Source: Lentibacillus lipolyticus (GTDB lineage Bacteria; Bacillota; Bacilli; Bacillales; Amphibacillaceae). From it: DNA of 43,851 nucleotides. The stretch's first letter is position 1, and each line of letters begins with the position of its first letter. Below the pieces are notes generated by a model. It saw only the letters and a program-made list of their open reading frames with translations. It ran no database searches and was not told the origin of the DNA. The position numbers and the translations under genes are program-made. This document shows, piece after piece, positions 7,039 through 16,223 of this stretch. The DNA lies in assembly GCA_004145795.1 (NCBI GenBank), contig SEIO01000024.1, positions 1 to 43,851 of the forward strand, in the 5' to 3' direction.

Positions 7039-8769
7039 ATGACAAACTTTCATCTGCACCATCAGGAAACCCAATTGCTGCACGGCGGTCAGGAGCCAGA
7101 TCCAACAACAGGTTCACGGGCATTGCCAATCTATCAAACGACATCCTACGTATTCCGGGACTCAGAACATGCACAAAATCTGTTCGGACTGGCGGAACCG
7201 GGAAACATTTACACTCGTATCGGCAACCCGACCATTGACGCATTCGAGCAGCGGATAGCGCTCCTGGAGGACGGATCAGCAGCTGTAGCCACTTCTTCCG
7301 GCATGGCAGCAATCACGCTGGCTATTTTGAATATTGCCAGCAGCGGGGATGAAATCATTGCCGACAGCAATCTGTATGGCGGCACATACAATCTTTTTGC
7401 CACGACTCTTCCAAAATACGGCATCAATGTCATTTTTGCTGATGGGATCAATCCGGACAGCATCAAAAACGCTATTACTGATAAAACGAAAGCCATCTTT
7501 GGTGAAATTATTACAAATCCAAGCCTGAATGTGCTTGACATCGAGACAATCGGTGGCATCGCCCACGACCATGGCATTCCGCTGATTATTGATAATACCT
7601 TTGCAACACCGTATGTCACCAAACCGCTCACATGGGGGGCTGACATTGTTGTTCACTCCGCAACGAAATGGATTGGCGGCCACGGAACAGCTATCGCGGG
7701 TGTTGTCGTTGACGGCGGACGGTTCAATTGGGCCAATGGAAAATTCCCTGGATTTACCGAGCCGGATGAAAGCTATCATGGCCTGCGGTATGTTGACGTC
7801 GGTCCCGCTGCCTTTGCTACGAAATTACGGGTCCAGCTGCTGCGTGACATCGGTGCCTGCCTAAGTCCGCATAATGCCTTTCTGCTGCTGCAGGGACTGG
7901 AAACATTGCACTTGCGTATGGAACGGCATAACCAAAATGCTGAAGAAGTCGCCGCCTATTTGCAGGCTCATCCGGCTGTGGAATGGGTCAATTACCCTGG
8001 TTTGCAGGATCATCCGTCCCATGAAACAGCGAATAAATATTTGCAGAATGGGTATGGTTCCATTATCACATTCGGGATTAAAGGCGGACGTGACGCTGGC
8101 AGGAAACTGATTGACAACATCACACTCTGGTCACACGTTGCCAATGTTGGGGATGCCAAGTCGCTGATTATTCACCCGGCATCAACCACCCACCAGCAGC
8201 TCAGTGAGGAAGACCTCACCAAAAGTGGGGTGACAGAAGAACTCGTCCGTCTGTCCATCGGATTGGAATCGACGGCAGATACACTTGCTGACCTTGATCA
8301 GGCCATTGCTAAGGCAACCGGGGAAGCACCAACCATCAAACCGACCGAAGAAGACGTGATCAGCTGGCTGCTTTCGTCCCCGTTTGACCGAACTGGTGGG
8401 GGAATCCGTAAAAAATCAATTGCAGTTATTGGAGACGGTGAATCAGACCGTGTATCCAACCAAGCCACGAAATTGGAGCAGCTTGGCTTCCAAATCATCC
8501 GTATAGACGCATCCAACGCAACGTTGCCGGATACCCCTGCGACCATTGACGCAGTGTTGACATCAGGCAAAACGCTGGCACCAGCATTAATTGACCAGCT
8601 GGCTCAACAAGGGGCTGCCATCGTTTGGACCGACAACCCGCAGCCAGCTGCAGAAACCGTTGATAAAGCCACCGAAGCAGGTATCGCCGTTATTTCCGGC
8701 AAAGATGCCTATGAAGAGGCCGCACGCCTCCGCAGTGGCAGTGCACAGCCAGTCGCCGTCAACGTTTAA
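7039..8769 (+). CDS. metY: O-acetylhomoserine sulfhydrylase with C-terminal CoA-binding-like domain
   Basis: 576 residues; ordinary MetY has about 430. Residues 1-430 are the PLP enzyme that turns O-acetylhomoserine and sulfide into homocysteine: YTRIGNPT (58-65), Asp185 in [12 protein letters not shown] lysine Lys210 in [11 protein letters not shown], and the long [14 protein letters not shown] insert typical of MetY rather than MetB/MetC. From about 447 on a Rossmann-like domain follows: [25 protein letters not shown], then [19 protein letters not shown] and [14 protein letters not shown], which match the pattern of CoA_binding_2 (YccU-like) domains. A linker rich in Thr/Pro/Glu joins them. 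AAAAGGAGG stands before the ATG. Expression is under the S-box; metX follows after 309 bases. The role of the extra domain is unknown. Confidence 0.9.
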   Translation: MTNFHLHHQETQLLHGGQEPDPTTGSRALPIYQTTSYVFRDSEHAQNLFGLAEPGNIYTRIGNPTIDAFEQRIALLEDGSAAVATSSGMAAITLAILNIASSGDEIIADSNLYGGTYNLFATTLPKYGINVIFADGINPDSIKNAITDKTKAIFGEIITNPSLNVLDIETIGGIAHDHGIPLIIDNTFATPYVTKPLTWGADIVVHSATKWIGGHGTAIAGVVVDGGRFNWANGKFPGFTEPDESYHGLRYVDVGPAAFATKLRVQLLRDIGACLSPHNAFLLLQGLETLHLRMERHNQNAEEVAAYLQAHPAVEWVNYPGLQDHPSHETANKYLQNGYGSIITFGIKGGRDAGRKLIDNITLWSHVANVGDAKSLIIHPASTTHQQLSEEDLTKSGVTEELVRLSIGLESTADTLADLDQAIAKATGEAPTIKPTEEDVISWLLSSPFDRTGGGIRKKSIAVIGDGESDRVSNQATKLEQLGFQIIRIDASNATLPDTPATIDAVLTSGKTLAPALIDQLAQQGAAIVWTDNPQPAAETVDKATEAGIAVISGKDAYEEAARLRSGSAQPVAVNV

Positions 8770-8827
8770 TGCTGTTTTCTAAAAGGTCGTGACTTTTGGA
8801 AATGGTTTAATAAGAGGTATGCCCAAA

Positions 8828-9023
8828 GCAGCCCGTATACACGCAGACCCCAGCGGGAGCAGAGGCCTAAGTGAGACCCCGCAGTGCGACAAGCACAAAG
8901 CAAGACTTCACTGAGTAATCTGCGACCTGCGAGGAGCGTATGCTTCGCCGAGTAAGCTTGCAACGTGACGAGCACGAGGAGGCTCACCAGCCGCCCGCGG
9001 AAAGCGGAGTGTATACGGGCTGC
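8828..9023. repeat. 196-bp dispersed element closed by a 15-bp perfect inverted repeat
   Basis: The arms GCAGCCCGTATACAC (8828-8842) and GTGTATACGGGCTGC (9009-9023) are perfect inverted copies. The interior is GC-richer than the surroundings and contains many short blocks (CCCCGCAGTGCGACAAGCAC, GCGAGGAGCGTATGCTTCGC, GACGAGCACGAGGAGGCTC, CCGCCCGCGGAAAGCGGAG). Elements with CGGCTGGTGAGCCTCCTCG and CTTTCCGCGGGCGG on the other strand are, to my knowledge, common between genes in Oceanobacillus and relatives. It fills the metY-metX gap and carries no gene; transcribed, it would form a long hairpin in the mRNA. Confidence 0.8.
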
Positions 9024-9078
9024 GGTCAAAATATTAAAGTTTACGAAAACGGCCTATTCAAAAAGGAGCGGGTCACAA

Positions 9079-10131
9079 ATGAACAACACTGCTACCAGGA
9101 CGCAAACGGGAAGCATTTCTATCGGTCCCTTCCAAACCGAATCAGGTAAAACGATTGCTGATGTAACGATGGCTTACGAACGGAGCGGCCCGGCTGGCGC
9201 CCCTGTTGTTATCGTATGCCATGCACTGACAGGCAATCATCTGGCCATTGGCACCGAGGCCAATCCCGGCTGGTGGCGCGGACTGATTGGATCGGATAAG
9301 CCAATCGACACGGATCATTACCAGGTGCTGACGTTCAATGTTCTTGGCGGCTGCGACGGATCGACAGGGCCTGCCTCCACGAACCCGGAAACAGGCAGTG
9401 CCTATGCGTGTGGTTTCCCCCCGATTACCATTAGGGATATGGTCCATGCACAGCACCGGGCACTGAAGAAACTTGGCATCACAGAAGCCGAAGCGGTCAT
9501 TGGCGGATCACTCGGCGGTATGCAAGTACTGGAATGGGGCCTTCTCTATCCGGAATTCATGGAAAAACTCATCGTCCTGGCAGCAACACCGGTTTTCTCG
9601 GACTATGGCATCGCCTTCAATCACATTGCCAGTACTGCGATACGACAAGACCCTAACTGGCAAAGCGGCAATTACCATGCGGTGAATGGGCTTATGGTCG
9701 CCCGAATGGTCGGCATGGTCACCTACCGAAGTCCAGCACTTTTTAAAGCCAGGTTCAACCGGAAACAGACCGACGATACATTTGACGTCTCCTCCTATTT
9801 GGACTATCAGGGGAAAAAACTGACCAGCCGTTTTGACCCCAACAGTTACCTTGCCTTGCTGGAAGCTATGAATCATCATAATATCGGGAACGGCCGCGGC
9901 GGCTGGAAACAGGCTGCCAAACAGTTGCGCCAGCCAACGCTTGTCTTGAGCTTTGACAAAGACCTCATCTATGAACCGGCCGTTATCCAAACATTTTCCA
10001 AGGAATTGCCTTGCAGCTTCTATCACCATATCCAGACAGACTTTGGTCATGACGGCTTCCTGACCGAATTTGATAAATGGGGAGCCCTCATCAGCTCCTT
10101 TTTAAAAAGTCACACCGTAGCAATCAATTGA
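9079..10131 (+). CDS. metX: Homoserine O-acetyltransferase
   Basis: 350 residues, alpha/beta-hydrolase fold. It would acetylate L-homoserine with acetyl-CoA to give O-acetylhomoserine, the substrate of MetY encoded just upstream. Visible family marks: HALTGNHLA with the oxyanion region, NVLGGCDGSTGPAS, the nucleophile Ser144 in GGSLGGMQ, a late acidic residue in LSFDKDLIYEP and the catalytic His in DFGHDGFL. Start chosen at the ATG at 9079, ten bases after AAAAAGGAG; the longer frame from 8965 would be translated repeat sequence. Acyl preference (acetyl rather than succinyl) is inferred from pairing with MetY. Likely transcribed with metY through the 196-bp element, ended by the hairpin at 10162. 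Confidence 0.93.
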   Translation: MNNTATRTQTGSISIGPFQTESGKTIADVTMAYERSGPAGAPVVIVCHALTGNHLAIGTEANPGWWRGLIGSDKPIDTDHYQVLTFNVLGGCDGSTGPASTNPETGSAYACGFPPITIRDMVHAQHRALKKLGITEAEAVIGGSLGGMQVLEWGLLYPEFMEKLIVLAATPVFSDYGIAFNHIASTAIRQDPNWQSGNYHAVNGLMVARMVGMVTYRSPALFKARFNRKQTDDTFDVSSYLDYQGKKLTSRFDPNSYLALLEAMNHHNIGNGRGGWKQAAKQLRQPTLVLSFDKDLIYEPAVIQTFSKELPCSFYHHIQTDFGHDGFLTEFDKWGALISSFLKSHTVAIN

Positions 10132-10161
10132 GATGACACTTGCAGATGGATCCATAGGAAT

Positions 10162-10206
10162 AAAAGAGCTATTGTACAGAGCAACACCGTGCAAAGCTCT
10201 TTTTTA
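10162..10206 (+). terminator. Terminator after metX
   Basis: AAAAGAGCT (10162-10170) pairs with AGCTCTTTT (10195-10203), followed by a T run. The 24-base loop is long but contains a further small hairpin (TTGTACAGAGCAAC). Confidence 0.65.
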
Positions 10207-10284
10207 TTGGTAAGCATCTTTGCTTCCCACCATCTGCCTTCATGAAAGGTGGATGTGAATGTTTGGGTATGAACTATATAGGGG

Positions 10285-10313
10285 ATTATTTTAACGGTGC
10301 AGCATGGTATAAT
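10285..10313 (+). promoter_or_regulatory. Candidate promoter of ypmR-ypmS
   Basis: ATGGTATAAT with TATAAT at 10308-10313 is a good -10 box; the -35 (ATTATT at 10285-10290, 17-base spacer) is poor. It would give a 5' leader of about 230 bases. Apart from this, the stretch 10207-10553 shows no convincing gene: a 65-codon frame from a GTG at 10345 has no ribosome site and no recognisable product. Confidence 0.4.
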
Positions 10314-10553
10314 GAAAGAAACGGAAAAATATAACTCGTAGTACGTGTTTAAACGAAAGCGGCCAGCTGATACGTTTCCTATCAGTTTTCTCCTTACGTC
10401 AGGAACAATCGGCTGGCACCATGTAACACAGCCAGAACAAGCCTGCTGCAGCCGGACCAATACAAAAACGGCGCCAGATCCGTATTTCCCGATGGTGCGT
10501 GCAAACCGGTACCGGCAGCAAGGATTAAACAGCATAGTATAGGTGTGAAACAT

Positions 10554-11465
10554 ATGAATAAAAAACAATTCGGCATTCTTTTCAGTATACTTGTACTTGT
10601 CGCGGGCGGCATTCTGCTGTGGCACCGGCCAGAAAGTCCAACCAGTCCTACAGTCGACACCAGTTCGCAAAAGGAACAAAAGGCGGATGAAGCCGAACGG
10701 GATAAAGCTAAGGATAACCAAACGCAAGTGGAAGAGGACCAGCCAGAGGAAAAAGGACAGGAACCTGTCTCACAGCTGCAAGATCTGCTGAATGAGGCTG
10801 CTCAGCGTACGAAAGACTTTTTCACCAAAAAACAAATGCATGTGACCGCGATTGGCGACTCGCTGACACAGGGCGTCGGGGATAACGTCGTGGAAGGCGG
10901 GTATGTCGGCATACTCGAAAGCAAAATCAATCAGAATGAACAGCTTGTCACCTTCGATAATTACGGAAAACGCGGCAACCGCTCCGACCAGCTTTTAAAG
11001 CGACTGGATAAACCAGAAATCATGCAATCCATCAAAAAAGCGGATATTATCCTGATTACGATTGGCGCAAACGACATTATGCATGTGCTGAAACAAAACT
11101 TCACCAACCTGGAAATGAGCGACTTTGAACAGCCACAGGAACGGTACAAAACCCGTTTAAAGGACATTTTTCAAATGGTGCGGGATCTAAATGACGATGC
11201 AGCCATATACCTGATTGGGTTTTATAACCCGTTTGGACGCTATTTCCAGGACATCGAGGAACTGAATACCATTATTAATAACTGGAACCAGACAGGCCAA
11301 ACGGTCACAGAACAATTTGACCGAACGAAGTTTATCCCGATAGCTGATTTGTTTCGTTCAACAGATATCGATGACAACGTACTCGCGGATGATCATTTCC
11401 ATCCTAATCATCGAGGCTATCAATTGTTTGCCAAACGTGTACTAGACTATATAACCGATCAGTAG
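10554..11465 (+). CDS. ypmR: SGNH/GDSL hydrolase, YpmR type
   Basis: 303 residues. An N-terminal membrane anchor (ILFSILVLVAGGILL) is followed by a 60-residue Glu/Lys/Gln-rich linker and an SGNH esterase domain from about residue 95: block I AIGDSLTQGVGD (Ser103), the GxND block TIGANDIM, and block V DDHFHPNHRGYQ with the catalytic Asp/His. So it is an extracellular, membrane-tethered esterase; the substrate is unknown (cell-wall or lipid acyl groups are candidates). ATG at 10554 has AGGTG upstream; a GTG nine bases earlier is the alternative. It pairs with ypmS, 14 bases downstream, the same order as in B. subtilis. Confidence 0.85.
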   Translation: MNKKQFGILFSILVLVAGGILLWHRPESPTSPTVDTSSQKEQKADEAERDKAKDNQTQVEEDQPEEKGQEPVSQLQDLLNEAAQRTKDFFTKKQMHVTAIGDSLTQGVGDNVVEGGYVGILESKINQNEQLVTFDNYGKRGNRSDQLLKRLDKPEIMQSIKKADIILITIGANDIMHVLKQNFTNLEMSDFEQPQERYKTRLKDIFQMVRDLNDDAAIYLIGFYNPFGRYFQDIEELNTIINNWNQTGQTVTEQFDRTKFIPIADLFRSTDIDDNVLADDHFHPNHRGYQLFAKRVLDYITDQ

Positions 11466-11479
11466 GGGGGGTACAGGCG

Positions 11480-12115
11480 TTGCCAAAAGATAACAAAACA
11501 AAAAATATGTGGAAGCAGCTATTTTTCTGGCTTTGTGGTGTGAACGCACTTATTGTTCTGATTATTGCCAGCTTGCTGCTCTGGCCTGTCCCCGAAGCGG
11601 ATACACCTGTGCCCGAAAAGGAAGACAATAACCGCAGCTCTGAATTTGTTGTCCGCACAACGAAACAGAATCTGAATGAACTCGTGAATGCCTATATCAA
11701 TAAATTGCTAGAAGGAAGCAACCACCATTACCGCATCACACTGGACGAGGATGTTACATTAGTCGGGGAGCTCCCCGTGTTTTCTTCATCTGTCCCGGTA
11801 TCCGTCCATCTGGAACCGTTCGTACAAGACAATGGGGATGTCATTCTCAAGCAAAAATCCATTGCCGTTGGACAGCTCCAGCTACCCAATAAAAAAATTA
11901 TGGAGTATTTAAAGAAATACTTGCCGATGCCGGAATGGGTGACAGTCGATCCGGCCAACGAAGAAATCTATGTGGCCGTAACCGACATGCAAATCAGGAG
12001 TAATTTTCGGATCAGCGTCGAGCAGTTTAACCTGAAATCCAACAACCTGGCCTTTCAAATCAACGTACCCTATGAATCATTGGGCATCGAATTGGACAGC
12101 GGACAAATGGACTAA
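11480..12115 (+). CDS. ypmS: YpmS-family membrane-anchored protein (DUF2140)
   Basis: 211 residues: short basic N-terminus, one helix (residues about 15-35, LCGVNALIVLIIASLLLWPV), then an extracellular domain ending in FQINVPYESLGIELDSGQMD. The stretch VSVHLEPFVQDNGDVILKQ and the pairing with ypmR identify the DUF2140/YpmS family, whose role is unknown; the domain recalls lipid- or polymer-binding folds, but this is inference. TTG start at 11480, placed eight bases after GGGGGGG; no ATG is suitably placed. Cotranscribed with ypmR (14-base gap). Confidence 0.83.
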   Translation: MPKDNKTKNMWKQLFFWLCGVNALIVLIIASLLLWPVPEADTPVPEKEDNNRSSEFVVRTTKQNLNELVNAYINKLLEGSNHHYRITLDEDVTLVGELPVFSSSVPVSVHLEPFVQDNGDVILKQKSIAVGQLQLPNKKIMEYLKKYLPMPEWVTVDPANEEIYVAVTDMQIRSNFRISVEQFNLKSNNLAFQINVPYESLGIELDSGQMD

Positions 12116-12169
12116 CACGAACCAGGCGCCGGATCTCCCTGCACAGAGCCGGCCTTGTCCATCCTTGCT

Positions 12170-13159
12170 TCATTCTTCCGCATACACATCCTGCATCCTG
12201 CTGATCCGCTCCTGAACACGTGCAACAAGGTGATCAGGTGCGAGTACTTTGGCCCGGTCCCCCCACGTCAGTATCCAGCCAATCAACCCGTCGGATAATT
12301 TAGCCTTCGTCGACAGAACAAAGTGCTCATCGTCCAGTTCCCGGATATCTGCATCATGCCCAAGCTTATCCAGCACGACATTTACCAAGTCATTATGGAA
12401 GCGGATTTTGATCCACATCTCCTCCCCGGCAAACATGTGAAAACTTTGATTCACATACGCACGCAAATCAAAATCTCGCTTTTTGAATGTTTCCTCACTG
12501 ACACGAATGTTGCGGATCCGGTCAAGCCGGTAATGCCTGATTTCATCATTATCCTGAAACAGTCCAATTAAATAGTAATAATCATTTTGCCAGATTAGTG
12601 CGTATGGCTCCACGTGATAAATCATCCCGTCCCGATGATAGACGAATTCCTTGTTTACATTAAATTTACCATACTGATAGGTCAGCACTTTGCCTTCCGA
12701 TATGGCCCGATGCACACGGTCAATATTCAGCTTCACCAGCTCGTAATCCATGTTGGACGATTGACTGAATAAAATCGGTTCAGGCAATGTTTTGGCAATC
12801 GGCCTGCTTGTCAGCTCCTTCACCTTTTGGATTAGTTTTTTCTTTTCATTGGTAGTAATAAAGCGAGCGGACAAAATCGCATCAATAATCAGCCGCAGCT
12901 GGTACGTCTCAAACAAACGAGACTGATGACTATAGAGTGTCTTGCCAAACTTCCCTGTATTGCGGACAATTTCAAAATCCATAGCGTCAAGTGTATTAAG
13001 ATCTCGCTTAACCGTCCGCCGGTCAAAAACCGCTCGCTCCCCCATCGTCTGCCGCAGCTTTTCTATTAGCTCATCAATGCCGAGCTCATTCCACTCATCC
13101 GTTTCATGGAACAATATGTCGCGCAATTGCAGCAGACGATAATTATTTGCCCGTTCCAA
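12170..13159 (-). CDS. WYL-domain transcriptional regulator
   Basis: 329 residues. An N-terminal winged helix-turn-helix of the DeoR/HTH_11 kind (residues about 1-65, with FDRRTVKRDLNTLDAMDFEI as the recognition part) is followed by a WYL ligand-sensing domain (about 140-235: HRAISEGKVLTYQY, YHVEPYALIWQNDYYYLIG, IRHYRLDRIRNIRV) and the WCX C-terminal extension. Such proteins are DNA-binding regulators, often of DNA damage or defence genes, with nucleotide-like ligands. TTG start at 13159 after AGAGGTGA. It lies between ypmS (convergent) and the ABC-F gene (divergent); autoregulation or control of the ABC-F gene is possible, but no operator was found. Confidence 0.85.
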   Translation of the reverse strand: MERANNYRLLQLRDILFHETDEWNELGIDELIEKLRQTMGERAVFDRRTVKRDLNTLDAMDFEIVRNTGKFGKTLYSHQSRLFETYQLRLIIDAILSARFITTNEKKKLIQKVKELTSRPIAKTLPEPILFSQSSNMDYELVKLNIDRVHRAISEGKVLTYQYGKFNVNKEFVYHRDGMIYHVEPYALIWQNDYYYLIGLFQDNDEIRHYRLDRIRNIRVSEETFKKRDFDLRAYVNQSFHMFAGEEMWIKIRFHNDLVNVVLDKLGHDADIRELDDEHFVLSTKAKLSDGLIGWILTWGDRAKVLAPDHLVARVQERISRMQDVYAEE

Positions 13160-13321
13160 CGTTACTCACCTCTAATGTTAGCAGTCGTTTTTCCTTTGCT
13201 TGAAAAAGGTCTCTACCATTACTGTAAGCGTCCCTTTCACGAATGACAAGCTTTACATTGACGAAATTGTTAAAATCACGTACGCTTATCATGAGTCTAT
13301 TTTTTTGGAGGACGTTGACGC

Positions 13322-14944
13322 ATGATAACTGTGAATAATGTAAGTTTACGATATGGTGATAAGAAACTGTTTGAAGATGTTAATCTGAAATTCACCCCCG
13401 GTAACTGCTACGGGGTAATAGGTGCAAATGGTGCCGGTAAATCAACATTTCTGCGCGTGCTCTCCGGCGAGGTAGAGCCCCAATCCGGCAATGTCTCCAT
13501 TACACCAGGCGAACGGATGGCAACCTTGAAACAGGACCACTTCGCATTTGATGAATACGATGTGCTGGAAACCGTACTAATGGGACATGAACGATTGTAT
13601 GAAGTCAAAAAGGAAAAAGACAACATTTATATGAAGCCTGACTTTTCTGAAGAAGATGGCATGCGTGCTGCTGAGCTGGAGGGCGAATTTGCCGAAATGA
13701 ACGGCTGGGAAGCGGAATCTGATGCAGCTGTTCTATTGAAAGGGCTTGGACTTGATGAATCCCTGCACACGGCAAAAATGGCTGATCTCCCCGAGGAGCA
13801 AAAGGTAAAAGTCTTGCTTGCCCAAGCACTCTTTGGCAATCCGGAAATTCTGCTTCTCGATGAGCCGACAAACGGACTCGACATCCATGCGATCCAGTGG
13901 CTGGAGGAGTTTTTGATCAACTATGAAAGCACGGTCATTGTTGTTTCCCATGACCGTCACTTCTTAAACAAAGTTTGCACACACATTGCTGATGTCGATT
14001 ACGGAAAAATCGAAATCTATGTCGGCAACTATGACTTCTGGTATGAATCCAGCCAGCTCGCCAAGAAGATGGCACAAGAAGAGAATAAGAAGAAGGAAGA
14101 AAAAATAAAAGATCTCAAGGCGTTTATCGAGCGGTTCAGTGCCAACGCGTCCAAGTCGCGCCAGGCAACTTCACGGAAAAAGCTCCTCGACAGTATTACG
14201 CTTGATGACATAAAACCGTCATCTCGTCGGTATCCGTATATTTCCTTTACGCCGGAGCGGGAAATCGGCAATGATTTATTATTTGTCGAGGGGCTGACCA
14301 AATCGATTAATGGCAAAAAAGTGCTCGACAATGTCAGCTTCACCTTAAACAAGGATGATAAAGTCGCGTTCGTAGGAAAAAATGATATTGCCAAGACGAC
14401 CCTTTTCGAGATTTTGATGGGAAATATGGAACCGGATGCCGGCACATTTAAATGGGGGATAACGACATCGCAATCGTACTTCCCTCGTGATAATTCGGCC
14501 TACTTTGACGGCAATGACCTGCCGTTGGTTGACTGGCTGCGGCAATACTCACCAGAAGACGAAACGGAAACTTTCCTGCGCGGCTTCCTTGGCCGTATGC
14601 TGTTTTCAGGCGAACAGGCTCTGAAGAAAGCCAACGTTCTATCCGGTGGTGAGCGTGTCCGCTGCATGCTGTCGAAAATGATGCTGTCCAATGCCAATGT
14701 ACTGGTGATGGATGAGCCGACCAACCACATTGACCTGGAGTCAATCACGTCGTTGAACAATGGCCTCAAGAAATTCAAAGGCTCGATTTTGTTCACATCA
14801 CATGACCATGAGTTCATCCAAACGATTGCTAACCGACTGATTGAAATTACACCAAATGGCATCGTTGATAAAGAAATGAGCTATGACGAATATATTGCAG
14901 ACAAAGAACTGCAAGAAAAAGTAGAAGCAATGTATACAGCATAG
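13322..14944 (+). CDS. ykpA: ABC-F ATPase, YkpA/YbiT type
   Basis: 540 residues, two ATP-binding cassettes in one chain without membrane segments, joined by the P-site tRNA-interaction linker (about 245-320: charged helix QEENKKKEEKIKDLKAFIER). Members act on ribosomes. First cassette: Walker A GANGAGKST, Walker B ILLLDEPTN, switch His in VSHDRHF. Second: signature VLSGGERVRC, Walker B VLVMDEPTNHIDLESI, switch FTSHDHEF. Two signature motifs are unusual: the first cassette has DLPEEQKVKVLLAQ in place of LSGGE, and the second Walker A is GKNDIAKTT with Ala for the usual Gly. I believe this is a trait of the YkpA branch rather than damage. TTGGAGG upstream of the ATG. Ends in a strong terminator. 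Confidence 0.85.
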   Translation: MITVNNVSLRYGDKKLFEDVNLKFTPGNCYGVIGANGAGKSTFLRVLSGEVEPQSGNVSITPGERMATLKQDHFAFDEYDVLETVLMGHERLYEVKKEKDNIYMKPDFSEEDGMRAAELEGEFAEMNGWEAESDAAVLLKGLGLDESLHTAKMADLPEEQKVKVLLAQALFGNPEILLLDEPTNGLDIHAIQWLEEFLINYESTVIVVSHDRHFLNKVCTHIADVDYGKIEIYVGNYDFWYESSQLAKKMAQEENKKKEEKIKDLKAFIERFSANASKSRQATSRKKLLDSITLDDIKPSSRRYPYISFTPEREIGNDLLFVEGLTKSINGKKVLDNVSFTLNKDDKVAFVGKNDIAKTTLFEILMGNMEPDAGTFKWGITTSQSYFPRDNSAYFDGNDLPLVDWLRQYSPEDETETFLRGFLGRMLFSGEQALKKANVLSGGERVRCMLSKMMLSNANVLVMDEPTNHIDLESITSLNNGLKKFKGSILFTSHDHEFIQTIANRLIEITPNGIVDKEMSYDEYIADKELQEKVEAMYTA

Positions 14945-14985
14945 GCTGATCCGGCTCGACTGTTGGCCGGGTGTGAATAGAAGAG

Positions 14986-15020
14986 GAAATCGGCTGGTGT
15001 AAGCCGATTTCTTTCTTTAT
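14986..15020 (+). terminator. Terminator after ykpA
   Basis: GAAATCGGCT (14986-14995) and AGCCGATTTC (15002-15011) form a perfect 10-bp stem with a six-base loop, followed by TTTCTTT. Confidence 0.9.
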
Positions 15021-15053
15021 GTTGGCTGCGGGTTGGGGGCTGAGGCTGGGTTT

Positions 15054-15123
15054 TCGCGCGACTTTCGGGCCGGCTCGCGCGAGTTTCTCGGTTTTCGCGC
15101 GACCTTCGGGCCGGCTCGCGCGA
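15054..15123. repeat. Four TCGCGCGA units at 20-21 base spacing
   Basis: TCGCGCGA, itself an 8-bp palindrome, occurs at 15054, 15075, 15095 and 15116, that is at steps of 21, 20 and 21. The units alternate between two types (TCGCGCGA-CTTTCGGGCCGGC and TCGCGCGA-GTTTCTCGGTTT), giving a 41-base super-repeat with one difference over 38 positions. It lies between the convergent ykpA and tdh genes, between their terminators, and is much richer in GC than the rest. Confidence 0.85.
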
Positions 15124-15139
15124 GTTATCCGCAAAAAAA

Positions 15140-15170
15140 TGTTCCCTCCATCATAGGAGGGAACATTTTT
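15140..15170 (-). terminator. Bidirectional terminator after tdh
   Basis: TGTTCCCTCC (15140-15149) and GGAGGGAACA (15157-15166) form a perfect 10-bp stem with A7 on one side and T5 on the other, so it can work in both directions. It begins a few bases after the tdh stop codon. Confidence 0.88.
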
Positions 15171-15174
15171 AACT

Positions 15175-16110
15175 TTATTGTTTTACACGAAGCTTTTCGA
15201 GCATGTCTGCTGTCATTTTATCCAGATCATATTCTGCCTCGAAGCCCCATTCCTGTGCGGCTGCGGTAGAGTCCAGACTGTCTGGCCAACTTTCCGCAAT
15301 CTGCTGGCGGACTGGATCCACATCATAGGCCAGCTCGAAGTCCGGGATATGTTTCCGAATGGCTTTTGCAAAATCTTCTGGTGCTGCGGATATGGCAGAA
15401 ATATTATATGCATTCCGATGCACGAGTTTGTCCGGATCTGCCTCCATCAGCTTGATAATCGCGTGCAGTGCATCCGGCATGTACATCATATCCATGTATG
15501 TGCCCGACGCAATGTACGTTGTGTACTGCTGCTTGCGGACTGCTTCATAATAAATTTCCACAGCATAATCAGTCGTGCCCCCGCCTGGCGGTGTTACGTA
15601 GGAAATGAGCCCCGGATACCGGACCCCGCGGGTGTCGACCCCGTACCGATAATAGTAATAATCACACAATAATTCGCCGGCAACTTTATTCACACCATAC
15701 ATGGTTGTCGGACGCATGATGGTCTCTTGTGGTGTTCTTTTTTTTGGAGTTGTCGGACCAAACGCACCAATGGAGCTTGGTGTGAAAAATTGCAGGTTAA
15801 GATCTTTAGCAACTTCCAGCGCATTGATTAGTCCACCCATATTCAGATCCCACGCCAGTTTCGGATTCGCTTCGGCCTCGGCTGATAAAAGTGCAGCCAG
15901 ATGCATAATCGTATCGACATTATGTTTCTTTGCTATATCATACAATGCTTTTCCGTCCGTTACATCGATCGTCTCAAACGGGCCTTCTTCCGCTTGGCCT
16001 GCCCGAATATCTGATGCAATAACATTGGTGGTTCCGTACTGTTGACGCAATGTTGTAACCAGCTCAGATCCAATTTGTCCCTGAGCGCCTGTAACAAGAA
16101 TTTTCTTCAT
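15175..16110 (-). CDS. tdh: L-threonine 3-dehydrogenase, short-chain (epimerase-like) type
   Basis: 311 residues of the extended SDR family. N-terminal nucleotide loop [13 protein letters not shown], then IDVTDG, the LAALLSA strand, Ser in PSSIGAFGP, and the catalytic Tyr/Lys in [12 protein letters not shown]; the PGLIS and [12 protein letters not shown] blocks are as in NAD-dependent threonine dehydrogenases of this fold. It would oxidise L-threonine to 2-amino-3-oxobutanoate, the substrate of the next enzyme, Kbl. Start at the ATG at 16110, preceded by AAGGGGAAACGTT; the upstream 31 codons to 16203 are non-coding in character. Lies 113 bases downstream of kbl on the same strand; the pair forms the threonine-to-glycine route. 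Confidence 0.9.
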   Translation of the reverse strand: MKKILVTGAQGQIGSELVTTLRQQYGTTNVIASDIRAGQAEEGPFETIDVTDGKALYDIAKKHNVDTIMHLAALLSAEAEANPKLAWDLNMGGLINALEVAKDLNLQFFTPSSIGAFGPTTPKKRTPQETIMRPTTMYGVNKVAGELLCDYYYYRYGVDTRGVRYPGLISYVTPPGGGTTDYAVEIYYEAVRKQQYTTYIASGTYMDMMYMPDALHAIIKLMEADPDKLVHRNAYNISAISAAPEDFAKAIRKHIPDFELAYDVDPVRQQIAESWPDSLDSTAAAQEWGFEAEYDLDKMTADMLEKLRVKQ

Positions 16111-16223
16111 AACGTTTCCCCTTACTATTTCTGCTGCTGCAAATTCTATCAGATGTCTATATGAAAATAAGTACGGTGTCTGTCTGCTGATATTGGCAGA
16201 CACCGGTTAGCCTCCACCTTCAC

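Noticed and set aside
8965-9078. Extended N-terminus of metX
   Set aside because: The 38 extra codons lie in the 196-bp repeat element and its edge; the ATG at 9079 has its own ribosome site and MetX proteins begin there.
10345-10542. 65-codon plus-strand frame before ypmR
   Set aside because: GTG start without ribosome site, Cys/Pro/Arg-rich product without a hydrophobic or conserved pattern; probably leader sequence.
15033-15269. Frames crossing the TCGCGCGA array
   Set aside because: Open only because the array is GC-rich and lacks stops; they overlap two terminators.
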